Origin: Sphingobium bisphenolivorans
GTDB taxonomy: Bacteria > Pseudomonadota > Alphaproteobacteria > Sphingomonadales > Sphingomonadaceae
Assembly (NCBI RefSeq): GCF_000412635.1
Contig: NZ_ASTG01000020.1
Span: 29,974 to 93,973 of the forward strand
Reading direction: 5' to 3'
DNA length: 64,000 nucleotides
The notes under the pieces are model-generated. The model did no database searches and had not been told where the DNA came from. It saw only the letters and a program-made list of their open reading frames with translations. Of the stretch, positions 44,418 through 56,488 are shown piece by piece. How positions within the stretch are numbered: position 1 is the stretch's first letter; each line of letters begins with the position of its first letter. The position numbers were made by a program, and so were the translations under genes.

Positions 44418-45340
44418 GGGCCAGGAGAACTGACCGCGGCATTCCCTGCCTCCGGGCCGATGACCCCGGCCTGGGCGCTGGGATCGGGCCGCGTCACCAC
44501 TTCTTCGAACGACCGCTCGACCACTACGGCATCGACCTTCGACGGGTTGGCGAGCGGCACGCCATAGGCGATCTCTCCCGCCACGCGGACAACCACCGCG
44601 ACGGGAATGTTCGGCTGATAGATGCCGCCGATCCCGGATGTTACAAGCAGATCGCCGGGCTTGAACGGGTTGCGTCCTGCGGCCAGCGCGCGGATCTCGA
44701 CCGTGCCATCGCCAAGCCCTGTGGAGATGGCCGGCACGCTGTCATTGGCGCGGCGAACCGGCACGATATTGCTGGTGTCGGTCAGCAGCAGCACCTCCGC
44801 CGTGTTGGGCGTGGTGATGTGGATGCGCCCGATCAGCCCTTCGGGCGCACGCACCGGCATCCCCGGCCGAACGCCCTGCCAGCGCCCTGCGTTCAGCCGC
44901 GCAAGCCGTCGGGAACTGGAGGAGGAGGACGCGATCAGACGCGCCGTCAGCAGGTCGCTGCTATCCTCATCGACCAGCTTCAGTAGCTTTTTGAGGCGCG
45001 CATTTTCCTGCGCGACCGCTTTCGCCTCGATGATGCGGTTGCGATCGGCCTCCACCTGCCGGCGCAGCCCGACATTCTGCGATCCCGCGCGCCAGTAAGC
45101 CGCCAGCACCTCGTCAATGGAACTGACGCCGCTCACCATATTCTTCATCGTGACGGATGCCGGGCGCGTGACCTCTGCCGTTGCCACGCGGATGGCCGCG
45201 AAACCGGTGGGATCGAACATCGCGACACCGACCAGAAGCAGTCCGACAGCGGCGCCGGTCATCGCCACGACATAGCTGGCGAAGAGGCTATATTGCGCCT
45301 TCCGGTTGTGGCCGGGGCGTCGGCTGGGTGGCCGCGCCAT
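44414..45340 (-). CDS. mreC: rod-shape-determining protein MreC
   Basis: The 308-residue periplasmic scaffold has one N-terminal membrane segment (about residues 22-43), a coiled coil (about 85-120, RQVEADRNRIIEAKAVAQEN) and the two beta-barrel domains (LIGRIHITTPNTAEVLLLTD, GDLLVTSGIGGIYQPNIPV). It activates PBP2 and ties it to MreB. The C-terminal 40 residues are polar and Pro-rich. It lies 12 bases after mreB. Confidence 0.96.
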   Translation of the reverse strand: MARPPSRRPGHNRKAQYSLFASYVVAMTGAAVGLLLVGVAMFDPTGFAAIRVATAEVTRPASVTMKNMVSGVSSIDEVLAAYWRAGSQNVGLRRQVEADRNRIIEAKAVAQENARLKKLLKLVDEDSSDLLTARLIASSSSSSRRLARLNAGRWQGVRPGMPVRAPEGLIGRIHITTPNTAEVLLLTDTSNIVPVRRANDSVPAISTGLGDGTVEIRALAAGRNPFKPGDLLVTSGIGGIYQPNIPVAVVVRVAGEIAYGVPLANPSKVDAVVVERSFEEVVTRPDPSAQAGVIGPEAGNAAVSSPGP

Positions 45341-45352
45341 GGTGTCGCCCCC

Positions 45353-46411
<1,059 letters not shown>

Positions 46412-46548
46412 TCAGCCCGCACGCCCCGGCGAAGCGAACCGGGACAGACGGAAAGTTCGCCCCACGTTTCACCCGCCCCCCTTCGGTACCCAAATTTCTT
46501 GAGGCTTGTGTCTCGCGGAAAGCGATCGCTTGGGCTAGTCACTAATCA

Positions 46549-48327
46549 ATGTCAATACGCCGTCTGCCCGAACATCTGGTCAATCGCATCGCTGCGGGCG
46601 AAGTGGTCGAAAGACCCGCCAGCGCGCTCAAGGAAATCGTTGAAAACGCACTGGATGCTTGCTCCAATCGCATTTCGATCCGCATTTCCAACGGCGGCCT
46701 CGACCGCATCGAGGTGAGCGACGACGGCTGCGGCATGGATTCAGAAGAGATCGCGCTGGCGCTGGAGCGCCATGCAACGTCGAAGCTGCCCGACGACGCT
46801 ATAGAAAAGGTCGCGACCCTGGGTTTTCGCGGCGAGGCGCTTCCTTCCATCGCCAGTGTCGCGCGGCTGTCGATCGACAGCCGCCCCGCCGGCAACGATG
46901 GCTGGAATCGTACGATCGACAATGGCGCGCTCGTCTCCGAGGGCCCTGCGGCGCTCCCGCCCGGCACGCGGGTGACGGTCGAGCAGTTGTTTGCCCGCGT
47001 GCCTGCGCGGCGCAAATTCCTCCGCTCGCCCAAGGCGGAATATGCCGCCTGCCTGGACGTGATCCGCCGCCTGGCGATGGCGCATCCCTCCGTCGCCTTC
47101 AGCCTGGAGCATGATGGCCGCCGTGTGCTGTCAGTGCAGGCTGGCGAGGCGCGGGAGGACCGGGTCGCGGCCCTCACCGACCGGGCGCTCGCCGAAAATC
47201 ACGTGATCGTCGCGCTGGAGCGGGAGGGGGTGCGCCTGTCAGGCGTCGCCTCGCTGCCGACCTATAATCGCGGCGTTGGCGACCATCAGTTCCTATTCGT
47301 GAATGGCCGGCCGGTGCGCGACCGGCTGCTCGTCGGCGCGGTGCGCGGCGCCTATGCTGACATGCTCGCGCGCGATCGGCATCCGGTCGTCGCGCTGTTC
47401 CTGGACGTGCCGCCGCTGGAAGTGGACGTCAACGTCCACCCAGCCAAGACCGAAGTACGCTTCCGTGACCCGACCCTCATTCGCGGGATGATTGTCTCAG
47501 GCCTGCGCCGCGCTTTGGACACCGAAGGTTTCCGCGCGGTCCAGCACGCCGATCCGGCCGGCCTTTCCGCCTGGAAGCCCGAGCCGATCTCGCCCACGCC
47601 GATCAGCCCGATGCCGATCTTCGAGGCGGTGGGTGCATCCGCGCCGATGCCCAGCTATTCGGTCGCTGACCGCCGCTCCGGATTCATCGCGCCGCCACCG
47701 CAGGCGCGTGCGGAACCGGCGGCCGCTCCCGCTCCCGAAGGCAATAGCTTTCCGCTCGGCGTCGCACGCGGGCAGGTCGCGCGCACCTACATAGTGGCCG
47801 AGGCGGAGGACGGGTTGGTCATCGTCGACCAGCATGCCGCGCATGAGCGCCTCACCCTTGAGCGGATGCGCCGGGCGATGGACGGGCAGGGTGTCGCTGC
47901 GCAGGCGCTGCTGCTTCCCGAAGTCGTCGAACTGGACGAGCCCGCGTGCGACCGGCTGGAGTCGCGTATCGAGGAACTGAGGGACTTCGGCCTGGAACTG
48001 GAGCGTTTCGGGCCTGCCGCCATGCTCGTGCGCGCGACACCGGCGATGCTTGGGCAGGGTGATGTGCAGGCGCTGGTGTCCGACCTCGCCGACGATCTGG
48101 CGGCCTATGACAGCGCTTTGTCGCTCAAGGAGAGACTCGATCTGGTCGCTGCGACCATGGCGTGCCACGGCTCTGTCCGCGCCGGTCGTATATTGAGTGT
48201 AGCCGAGATGAACGCGCTGCTGCGCGAGATGGAAGTGACCCCCCGCAGCGGCCAGTGCAACCATGGGCGACCAACCTGGGTGAAGCTGGGCCATGGCGAC
48301 ATAGAGAAGCTGTTTGGAAGGAAATGA
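46549..48327 (+). CDS. mutL: DNA mismatch repair protein MutL
   Basis: The 592-residue GHKL ATPase couples MutS mismatch recognition to strand removal. Motifs are IAAGEVVERPASALKEIVENALDA, DDGCGM, TLGFRGEALPSIASVA and GTRVTVEQLF. The C-terminal domain has DQHAAHERLTLE, the endonuclease motif DQHAx2Ex4E, along with ACHGSVRAG and CNHGRPTWV, so this MutL probably nicks DNA itself, as expected where MutH is missing. A Pro/Ala-rich linker lies at about 340-395. The next gene starts inside its last codons (ATGA). Confidence 0.97.
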   Translation: MSIRRLPEHLVNRIAAGEVVERPASALKEIVENALDACSNRISIRISNGGLDRIEVSDDGCGMDSEEIALALERHATSKLPDDAIEKVATLGFRGEALPSIASVARLSIDSRPAGNDGWNRTIDNGALVSEGPAALPPGTRVTVEQLFARVPARRKFLRSPKAEYAACLDVIRRLAMAHPSVAFSLEHDGRRVLSVQAGEAREDRVAALTDRALAENHVIVALEREGVRLSGVASLPTYNRGVGDHQFLFVNGRPVRDRLLVGAVRGAYADMLARDRHPVVALFLDVPPLEVDVNVHPAKTEVRFRDPTLIRGMIVSGLRRALDTEGFRAVQHADPAGLSAWKPEPISPTPISPMPIFEAVGASAPMPSYSVADRRSGFIAPPPQARAEPAAAPAPEGNSFPLGVARGQVARTYIVAEAEDGLVIVDQHAAHERLTLERMRRAMDGQGVAAQALLLPEVVELDEPACDRLESRIEELRDFGLELERFGPAAMLVRATPAMLGQGDVQALVSDLADDLAAYDSALSLKERLDLVAATMACHGSVRAGRILSVAEMNALLREMEVTPRSGQCNHGRPTWVKLGHGDIEKLFGRK

Positions 48328-48854
48328 GGGTGAAGCATGCTCTGTTGCTTCTCGCGCTGAGTGCCTTTCCCGCGCAGGCAGCGGCTCCGTGCAAGGACGC
48401 GCCGCCGCTGGCCGAACCATGGACGAGTTGGCGCCAGAGCGGGAACTCCACAGCCGGGCGCTTGCCCGATGCCGCTCCGCGACTAACGCTGGGAAAACCG
48501 GTGACGGTCACGTTGCCCCCGGCCACGCAGGTCCAGTTCCCTGTTCCGCCGGCGAAGAATGGTAGCAAAAGCTATGCCGGCCTCTTTACGCTGGCGCTGA
48601 AGTCGCCCGCGCGCGTGGGCATCGCCTTATCAAAGAGTGGGTGGGTGGATGCCGTTTCGGGCAAGCAAGCACTTTCGCCGGTCAACCATGGGCATGGGCC
48701 TCAATGCTCGGGCATCCGCAAGATCGTCTGGTTCGACATGGCCGCAGGATTGACCACGATCCAGATCGCTGATGCAGCCTCGTCCACCCTTCGCATCATG
48801 GCGGCGGACGCTTCTGCCAATCAGCCGCGACCCAGGATCGACAAGCTGCCCTAA
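48324..48854 (+). CDS. periplasmic protein of unknown function, coupled to mutL
   Basis: The 176-residue protein has a clear signal peptide (MRVKHALLLLALSAFPAQAAA) and then a small, probably all-beta domain (RLTLGKPVTVTLPPATQVQF, GLFTLALKSPARVGIALSKS) with two Cys. This resembles bacterial pre-peptidase/homocysteine-type beta domains only loosely. The ATG overlaps the mutL stop as ATGA with GGAAGGAA upstream, so translation is coupled to mutL although the products work in different compartments. I do not recognise a named family. Confidence 0.75.
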   Translation: MRVKHALLLLALSAFPAQAAAPCKDAPPLAEPWTSWRQSGNSTAGRLPDAAPRLTLGKPVTVTLPPATQVQFPVPPAKNGSKSYAGLFTLALKSPARVGIALSKSGWVDAVSGKQALSPVNHGHGPQCSGIRKIVWFDMAAGLTTIQIADAASSTLRIMAADASANQPRPRIDKLP

Positions 48855-48861
48855 TAGGCGC

Positions 48862-49326
48862 TCAGACGGGCCGAGTGCGCACCATCGCGATCGGGTTCAT
48901 GGTGAAAACAGGCTCATCATTCTGATTGAACAGCGTGACGCGAGTCTTGATGATACCCATTTCCGGACGGCTTCTCGACGCTTTCTTTTCCACCGTTTCG
49001 GACGTCCCTCGCAGCGTGTCACCGGGACGCACCGGTCGAAGCCAGCGCAATTCGTCGATACCGAGCGCGCCGAGGCTGGCAGCCTGTATGCCCGGATTTT
49101 GTTGCCAATTGGCAACCATCATCTTCATGCAGAGCGCGGCAGTGTGCCAGCCACTGGCGGAAAGGCTGCCAAAATGAGTCTGCGCCGCAGCTTTATCAGA
49201 CAGGTGGAATGGCTGGGGATCGAACTCTGCGGCAAAGCGGACGACATCTTCCCGGCTGACGTTGTGCGGCCCAAAGGAGTGCGTTTCGCCGATCTGGATG
49301 TCTTCGAAATATACGATGTCGCTCAT
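48862..49326 (-). CDS. MaoC-like (R)-hydratase
   Basis: The 154-residue hot-dog-fold protein has the hydratase-2 region DVVRFAAEFDPQPFHLSDKAA (catalytic Asp and His) and GSLSASGWHTAALCMKMMV. Such enzymes hydrate trans-2-enoyl-CoA, or act in related acyl-CoA steps. ATG 49326 is preferred; a GTG one codon upstream is the alternative. It converges with the mutL-linked gene and is not linked to other acyl-CoA genes here, so the substrate is open. Confidence 0.9.
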   Translation of the reverse strand: MSDIVYFEDIQIGETHSFGPHNVSREDVVRFAAEFDPQPFHLSDKAAAQTHFGSLSASGWHTAALCMKMMVANWQQNPGIQAASLGALGIDELRWLRPVRPGDTLRGTSETVEKKASRSRPEMGIIKTRVTLFNQNDEPVFTMNPIAMVRTRPV

Positions 49327-49429
49327 CACACCCTCGCGTCGCTCTGGGCACGACGGTTATGCAGCACCCGCTGCCTGGTCAAGTTCCGCTTGACCGGGAT
49401 GTAAGATGAGTGGCCCGGCTACTGCCGGC

Positions 49430-49951
49430 TTAGGCACCGATAAAGGGGATCAGCGCCATCCAAGCCTGCTGCTTGGCATCGCGCGACATGCTGGCGAAGG
49501 CGCCGCTCGAAGAAGGCAGGTCGATCAGGGTCAATCCCTGCCGCGCGCCGATCTGCCGCTGCCCATGCAGCGCCGCCGTCTTGCCGTTGAACGCGATAGC
49601 CTCCAGCTTGGGCAGTCGATCCACAAAGGCCGAAAGATCGCGCAGTTCAGCGCTGCGGATCGCGCTGTCCAGACTGCCCGGCCGCTCTGCGCTTTCGATG
49701 ACGTCCCACAGCCCGACGCCGCGTGCCCGCAGCCGCTTCAGCCGCATCGCATAGGGCTCGTCGCGCAATTCCTCCCCCATGACATCGCCCAGGAGGGTCC
49801 AGAAGGCATTGCCGCGATGGGCATAATATTCGCCCTGTCGGATCGAAGCGTCGCCCGGCAGGCTGCCCAGGATCAGCAGCCGCGTCCCTTCATCGACGCT
49901 GGGAGGAAAGGCTGCCTTGCGACGAGCAGGCATCTGGCCCGGCCGCAGCAT
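49430..49951 (-). CDS. hypoxanthine-DNA glycosylase-like, UDG superfamily
   Basis: The 173-residue protein shows the family 6 (HDG) pattern: LLILGSLPGDASIRQGEYYAHRGNAFW, GVGLWDVIESAERPGSLDS and AFNGKTAALHG, ending LPSSSGAFASMS. Family members remove deoxyinosine produced by adenine deamination, or act as thymine/uracil DNA glycosylases. A base-excision role fits, the exact base is inferred. The stop is 101 bases from the MaoC start, and the gene lies six bases downstream of ychF, probably co-transcribed with it. Confidence 0.82.
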   Translation of the reverse strand: MLRPGQMPARRKAAFPPSVDEGTRLLILGSLPGDASIRQGEYYAHRGNAFWTLLGDVMGEELRDEPYAMRLKRLRARGVGLWDVIESAERPGSLDSAIRSAELRDLSAFVDRLPKLEAIAFNGKTAALHGQRQIGARQGLTLIDLPSSSGAFASMSRDAKQQAWMALIPFIGA

Positions 49952-49957
49952 GCTCGA

Positions 49958-51058
49958 TCAGACGTTGAAACGGAACAGCATGATGTCGCCATCCTGCGTC
50001 ACATAATCCTTGCCTTCGGACCGCCACTTGCCCGCTTCCTTGGCTCCCGCCTCGCCATTGAACTGCACATAGTCGCCATAGGCCATCGTCTCGGCGCGGA
50101 TGAACCCTTTTTCGAAGTCGGAATGGATCGCGCCGGCGGCCTGGGGCGCCTTCGATCCCTTCGCCACAGTCCAGGCGCGCGCTTCCTTCGGGCCGACGGT
50201 GAAAAAGGTGATGAGGCCGAGCAGTTCGTAGCCCGCCCGGATGATCCGGGCGAGGCCGGCTTCCTCCAGTCCCAGCGCTTCCAGATATTCCGCGCGTTCC
50301 CCGACCGGCATGGTGATGAGTTCAGCCTCGATCGCAGCCGAAACGATCACCGCCTTGGCGCCTTCCGCCGCCGCCTTCTCGAACACGCGCGCCGAATGGG
50401 CGTTGCCCGCCGCCGCGCTGTCCTCCTCGACATTGCAGACATAGAGAACGGGCTTGGCGGTCAGCAGCTGTGCCTGGGCGAAGAGGCGCGCTTCCTCGTC
50501 ATCCTTCGGCTGCGTCAGCCGCGCGGGCTTGCCGTCGCGCAGCAGATCCAGTGTCTGACCCAGAACGGATGCGGCTGCCTTCGCCTCCTTGTCCCCCTGT
50601 GCCGCTTTCTTCGCGAAGTTGGGGACGCGCTTCTCCAGGCTTTCCAGGTCCGCGAGCATCAGTTCCGTCTCGACCGTCTCCGCATCGGCGATGGGGTCGA
50701 CCTTGCCCTCGACATGGGTGATGTCGTCATCCTCGAAGCAGCGCAGCACATGAACGATGGCGTCGACCTCGCGAATATTGGCGAGGAACTGGTTGCCGAG
50801 CCCTTCGCCCTTCGATGCGCCACGCACCAGCCCCGCTATGTCCACAAAGGCCAGCTGCGTTTCGATGATCTTGGCCGATCCGCCGATCTTCGCGATGGTC
50901 TGGAGCCGCTCATCGGGGACGGCGACCTGGCCCACATTGGGTTCGATCGTGCAGAAGGGATAGTTCGCCGCCTGCGCCGCCTGCGTTTCGGTCAGCGCGT
51001 TGAACAGGGTGGATTTCCCGACGTTGGGAAGGCCGACGATACCGCAACGAAAACCCAT
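49958..51058 (-). CDS. ychF: redox-regulated ATPase YchF (Obg-like)
   Basis: The 366-residue OBG-family protein has G1 [14 protein letters not shown] at residues 8-21, G3 [17 protein letters not shown], a coiled-coil insert around 130-165 and the C-terminal TGS-like domain ([29 protein letters not shown]). It binds ATP rather than GTP and associates with ribosomes. The ATG at 51058 has GAAGGCAG upstream. The glycosylase gene follows closely; DUF983 is divergent. Confidence 0.97.
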   Translation of the reverse strand: MGFRCGIVGLPNVGKSTLFNALTETQAAQAANYPFCTIEPNVGQVAVPDERLQTIAKIGGSAKIIETQLAFVDIAGLVRGASKGEGLGNQFLANIREVDAIVHVLRCFEDDDITHVEGKVDPIADAETVETELMLADLESLEKRVPNFAKKAAQGDKEAKAAASVLGQTLDLLRDGKPARLTQPKDDEEARLFAQAQLLTAKPVLYVCNVEEDSAAAGNAHSARVFEKAAAEGAKAVIVSAAIEAELITMPVGERAEYLEALGLEEAGLARIIRAGYELLGLITFFTVGPKEARAWTVAKGSKAPQAAGAIHSDFEKGFIRAETMAYGDYVQFNGEAGAKEAGKWRSEGKDYVTQDGDIMLFRFNV

Positions 51059-51197
51059 TTTACTGCCTTCAAATCTGGATGATTGGCCGCGCCGATAGCC
51101 GTTTACTCCGGCAAAGGCCAGCGGGTAGGACAAAAGGCGCAATTGAAAAAGATGCGCCAGACCCGACATGGGACCCGGGCTTGAGGAGGCCCCGATC

Positions 51198-51650
51198 ATG
51201 CAGCAGCCAAGGCAAACCATCACAGACGAAAGCGGCAGACAGTGGCCCCGCCGCCCGGCGCATGAGACGGGACCGTTCGGCCGCTGCCCGCGCTGCGGGG
51301 AAGGGCATATCTTTACCGGCTTCCTTACCGTGCGCGATCATTGCGAGGTGTGCAGCCTGGACTATAGCTTCGCCGACCCGGCCGATGGCCCTGCGGTCTT
51401 CGTCCAGCTTTTCGCCTGCGTGCCCGGCGTCGTCTTCATCGTCATGCTGGAAATTCTTGCCCGGCCGGGGCTGTGGGTCCATTTGGCGGTCGGCGTGCCC
51501 GTGCTGATCCTCACCACCATCCTGCCGTTGCGCCCGATCAAAGGCTGGCTGGTTGCCGCCCAGTATACGAACAAGGCGCAGGAAGCGGGGACCGCCGATC
51601 TGTGGGCGAAGCTGCACGGGACGGAAAAGGACAAGCGGCCCGGGGCTTAA
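51198..51650 (+). CDS. DUF983 membrane protein with zinc-ribbon-like start
   Basis: The 150-residue protein has CPRCGEGHIF and CEVC near residues 30-55, a possible zinc ribbon, then two membrane segments (FACVPGVVFIVMLEIL and LAVGVPVLILTTILPL) and PIKGWLVAAQY. This is the DUF983 family, common in alphaproteobacteria and sometimes near cytochrome oxidase genes; its function is not established. The ATG at 51198 has GAGGAGG before it. It converges with the DUF2490 gene with four bases shared. Confidence 0.85.
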   Translation: MQQPRQTITDESGRQWPRRPAHETGPFGRCPRCGEGHIFTGFLTVRDHCEVCSLDYSFADPADGPAVFVQLFACVPGVVFIVMLEILARPGLWVHLAVGVPVLILTTILPLRPIKGWLVAAQYTNKAQEAGTADLWAKLHGTEKDKRPGA

Positions 51651-52333
51651 TGCCGGAAAAACAGCGTGATCGAGGCGATATGGTTCACGCGTTGGTTGCC
51701 AGCCGGCTGATTGATCAGCTGGTTCATATAGCCCACCTCCGCCGTCGATCCGCCGCCGAGCCCCAGTTCCGCGCCGAGAAAGCTGCGTAACTGATCGAAG
51801 CCTGCGCGCGCGCCCCAATCCGTATCGTTGAGCGCGACGAACCCCTCAGCGTAGACAAGGGCATTCACTTGGTCGCTGGCAGACGCCAGCGGCTTTTCGT
51901 ACCGCAGCATTTCGCGCAGCCGCCAGCCCATGTCCTCGCCATCCGACCGCCAGCGCTGTTCCAGTCGTGTGCGCGATGACAGTTCGCCGCCCCATGGCTT
52001 GCCGATGGTCCAGTTGACCTGCTGGAAGCTCCGTTCTTCGTTCCGATCCCTCCCGCCCTCGACCGGCAGCACGACATGCGCATAGCCCTGATAGACGGAG
52101 AGCTTGGGCGATAATTTCCAGCCTACCGCGCCCCTCAGCAATAGCTGGTCGAGGCGCGACATGCCGTCCGCGGCGCGCGGCTGCACTTCCGCGAAATAAA
52201 TGAGCTTGCCCGTCAGCGAGCCGATGGCGGTCAGGTTGACCCAGAGTTGCTCATCTTCACTGGTGCGGGCGGTGGCGATTTCGGCGGGTATGATGGCGGC
52301 GCAGAGAGCAAGGGCACGAACAAGACGGCGCAT
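51647..52333 (-). CDS. DUF2490 outer-membrane barrel-like protein
   Basis: The 228-residue protein has a signal peptide (MRRLVRALALCAAIIPAEIATA) and then beta-strand pairs with charged turns (LWVNLTAIGSLTGKLIYFAEVQPR, LSVYQGYAHVVLPV, LSSRTRLEQRWRSDG) and ends with ITLFFRH. This matches DUF2490, presumed outer-membrane proteins of unknown function. The ATG at 52333 follows GAGG. It is downstream of pgm on the same strand but with a gap of 144 bases. Confidence 0.82.
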   Translation of the reverse strand: MRRLVRALALCAAIIPAEIATARTSEDEQLWVNLTAIGSLTGKLIYFAEVQPRAADGMSRLDQLLLRGAVGWKLSPKLSVYQGYAHVVLPVEGGRDRNEERSFQQVNWTIGKPWGGELSSRTRLEQRWRSDGEDMGWRLREMLRYEKPLASASDQVNALVYAEGFVALNDTDWGARAGFDQLRSFLGAELGLGGGSTAEVGYMNQLINQPAGNQRVNHIASITLFFRH

Positions 52334-52477
52334 TAAGAACCTCGAGCAAACAAGAGGCTGTTTGTCCCTGACAGGCTCCCGCTTTCGCAGGAGCGCGTGC
52401 AGTTGCCCCTTAGCGGAGGCGTCTATCGCCCCCTCGTTGCTCGTTGATGTCCCGAAGGTAAGTCTTGGCAACCCGTT

Positions 52478-54142
<1,665 letters not shown>

Positions 54143-54225
54143 CTATGGCCCGGTAATGCGACGCTCTGCAATTACCCAGGATCATTTCGCCGCGAGGGCA
54201 GGGCGGCAGGACGCGCGTGCACCCT

Positions 54226-54795
54226 TCAGTCGGCCAGCCGGACAGCCACCTCGTTCATGAAGCGCGCATCATCGCCCTTCGCCAGCCATTCCGCCTCAGC
54301 GCCGATCGCGCCCAGCATGTCGGACAGCGCGTCCATCTCGCTCTTGTGATAATTGCCCAGCACATAGCCATGCACCCGGTCCTTGTGCCCCGGATGCCCG
54401 ATGCCGATCCGCACCCTGCGGAAATCGGCGCCGATATGGGCATCGGTGGAACGCAGCCCGTTATGTCCCGCGTTGCCGCCTCCGCGCTTCACCTTCACCT
54501 TCATCGGCGCGAGGTCGAGTTCGTCGTGGAAGACGGTCACATCTTCCGGCACCAGCTTGTAGAAGCGCATCGCCTCGCCGACCGACCGGCCGCTCTCATT
54601 CATGAAGGTCGCGGGCTTGATCAGGATGATCTTCTCAGGGCCGATGCGCCCTTCCTGCACCCAGCCCTGAAATTGCTTCTTCGGTGGCGAGAATCGATGC
54701 ATGTCCGCGATGACATCCGCCGCCATGAAGCCGACATTATGCCGGTTCATCGCATATTGGGTTCCGGGATTGCCCAGGCCCACCCAAATCTGCAT
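54226..54795 (-). CDS. pth: peptidyl-tRNA hydrolase
   Basis: The 189-residue enzyme frees peptides from tRNA dropped by stalled ribosomes. The marks are WVGLGNPGTQYAMNRHNVGF with the catalytic His20, KPATFMNESGRSV, FHDELDLAPMKVKVKRGGGNAGHNGLRS and GIGHPG. The ATG at 54795 has GGAGATAAGGG upstream. It follows rplY, the common rplY-pth order, but with a strong terminator between them. Confidence 0.97.
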   Translation of the reverse strand: MQIWVGLGNPGTQYAMNRHNVGFMAADVIADMHRFSPPKKQFQGWVQEGRIGPEKIILIKPATFMNESGRSVGEAMRFYKLVPEDVTVFHDELDLAPMKVKVKRGGGNAGHNGLRSTDAHIGADFRRVRIGIGHPGHKDRVHGYVLGNYHKSEMDALSDMLGAIGAEAEWLAKGDDARFMNEVAVRLAD

Positions 54796-54805
54796 CCCTT
54801 ATCTC

Positions 54806-54857
54806 CAAAACAACAAAGCCCCGTTCGCCCTGAGCTTGTCGAGGGGCGAACGGGGCT
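54806..54857 (-). terminator. terminator between rplY and pth
   Basis: On the minus strand AGCCCCGTTCGCCC (54857-54844) pairs with GGGCGAACGGGGCT (54830-54817), a perfect 14-base stem with a 13-base loop, then TTTGTTGTTTT. The loop and inner arm also resemble a dispersed sphingomonad palindrome, so it may be a recruited repeat. Confidence 0.8.
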
Positions 54858-54881
54858 TGGTCAGTCACAACGATTGGAGGC

Positions 54882-55493
54882 TTAGGCGCCTTCAGCCGGC
54901 GTTTCATTGTCGCCCTCTGCGCTCTTCAGAGCCGACGGAGCAACGATGGTGGCGACGGTGAAGTCGGTTTCGTCAGCAGCCTTGGCGCCGTTGGGCAGCT
55001 TTACGGCGTTGATGTGAATCGATTCGCCGACGTCCAGGCCGGTCAGGTCGACCACGACGTCGTCGGGGATCTCCGCCGCGTCGACGATCAGTTCGACTTC
55101 ATGCGCGACGATGTTGAGCACGCCGCCCTTCTTGATGCCCGGCGAAGCGTCTTCGTTCTCGAAACGCACCGGCACGTTGACGTGGACCGTGGCATGTTCG
55201 GAAACGCGCAGGAAATCGGCGTGCAGCGGCCGGTCGCTGACGGGGTGGAAAGCCACATCCTTGGGGAGGGTGCGAACCTTCTTGCCGCCGACTTCGACGA
55301 AGACGACCGAATTGAAGAAGTGGCCGGTGCCGAGCAGCTTGTTGAGGAGCTTTTCCTCTACGTGGATCGACTGCGGTTCTTCATTGTTACCATAGATGAC
55401 GGCGGGTACGCGGCCCTCACGGCGGAGAGCGCGGGAGGCTCCCTTGCCTGCCCGATCGCGTGCCTCTGCCGACAGCGTAAGCTGCTCGCTCAT
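54882..55493 (-). CDS. rplY: 50S ribosomal protein L25, CTC-type
   Basis: The 203-residue protein binds 5S rRNA. The N-terminal L25 domain is at 1-95 ([26 protein letters not shown]) and a C-terminal TL5/CTC beta domain follows ([25 protein letters not shown]). The long form is usual in alphaproteobacteria. The ATG at 55493 has GGAGACACGCA upstream. A strong terminator follows the stop codon. Confidence 0.97.
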   Translation of the reverse strand: MSEQLTLSAEARDRAGKGASRALRREGRVPAVIYGNNEEPQSIHVEEKLLNKLLGTGHFFNSVVFVEVGGKKVRTLPKDVAFHPVSDRPLHADFLRVSEHATVHVNVPVRFENEDASPGIKKGGVLNIVAHEVELIVDAAEIPDDVVVDLTGLDVGESIHINAVKLPNGAKAADETDFTVATIVAPSALKSAEGDNETPAEGA

Positions 55494-55602
55494 TGCGTGT
55501 CTCCAAAAGCAAATTGATGTAAGCGCCCGCCACGCCTCCAGGGATGACCATGTCGGGACGCGCGCCCAATAGCAGAAAGGTCCGGGAAAGCAAGGGTGCG
55601 CG

Positions 55603-56487
55603 CTATTGTATGCGCGTGACTTTCAAGCCTCTTGCCGTCAGCAGGTCGATCAGGTTGCCGCGCCCGGTCAGATGCCCCGTACCCACGGCTATCAAGGGCC
55701 GCCCCTTGGCCCGCGCTATCTCTGCTGCCCAATCCCGGTTCCGCGCGTTCAGCACGGCTTCCTCAACATCGCGGTCGGGCTGCTCGCCCCTCTGGTCCTC
55801 GCGGGCGATCGCCTCGACATCCCCCTTGAGCCAGGCGGCAAGGACACGGCCGTAAAGCGCCCTCATCTCCCGTGCCTCATGCACTGTCTGCGTCAGCAAG
55901 CGGCGCTGCGCAGCTTCGGGCAGGGTATCGAAAGCGCCGAATTGCCGCGCAACCGTCTCCACCCCGCTGACTGGTTTACCGGCCTTCCGGAATGCAGCGA
56001 TCAGCGCAGGTTCGACGCCATCATCCCTGCTGACGTCCAGCGCCTGTTGGCTTGCCGCCGAGAGCAGCATCGCCGCCGCCCAGCTTTCATAGCCCGAAAG
56101 GGCCTCCGTGCTGGTCCCTGCCTCGTGCGCAATCCGCTCCAGCGCATACTGGTCACCGACAGGAACCCGCGCCTGCAGTGGCGGAAGGCCGGCGCTGCGC
56201 CCCATCTTTTCGAACAGCGCCCGCGTCCGGCCTTCGTCCTGTATCTCGGCGGACTCCAGCTCCAGACGATCGGCCTGGTTCATCGCATCGCGAATAGCGC
56301 CCGTCTGCCATTCGACTCCATGGGGCAGCACATGGATCGTCCCGAACAGCCAGCCGTCCAGTCCTTCGCCCCTCACTCGCCATAGCGCAGGCCCGCCATC
56401 GGGCGGCGGGGCAGGGGGCCTGTCACCGCAGGCGCTCAGCGCCGCTAAAGCCAGCAGCGCCAGCCATCGCCACGCCGAATGCATCAT
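55603..56487 (-). CDS. TraB/GumN-family lipoprotein (second of tandem pair)
   Basis: The 294-residue protein has a lipoprotein signal ending LALSAC (Cys near residue 20), then the TraB/GumN region: [36 protein letters not shown] and [18 protein letters not shown]. The fold is linked to TIKI-type metalloproteases; GumN in xanthan loci is related, and function in bacteria is unclear. The ATG at 56487 follows the stop of its paralogue by one base. It probably sits at the outer or inner membrane in the periplasm. Confidence 0.85.
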   Translation of the reverse strand: MMHSAWRWLALLALAALSACGDRPPAPPPDGGPALWRVRGEGLDGWLFGTIHVLPHGVEWQTGAIRDAMNQADRLELESAEIQDEGRTRALFEKMGRSAGLPPLQARVPVGDQYALERIAHEAGTSTEALSGYESWAAAMLLSAASQQALDVSRDDGVEPALIAAFRKAGKPVSGVETVARQFGAFDTLPEAAQRRLLTQTVHEAREMRALYGRVLAAWLKGDVEAIAREDQRGEQPDRDVEEAVLNARNRDWAAEIARAKGRPLIAVGTGHLTGRGNLIDLLTARGLKVTRIQ

Positions 56488-56488
56488 C

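Noticed and set aside
49406..51082. Open frame of 558 codons on the plus strand
   Set aside because: It is antisense to ychF and the glycosylase gene; composition is typical of a shadow frame.
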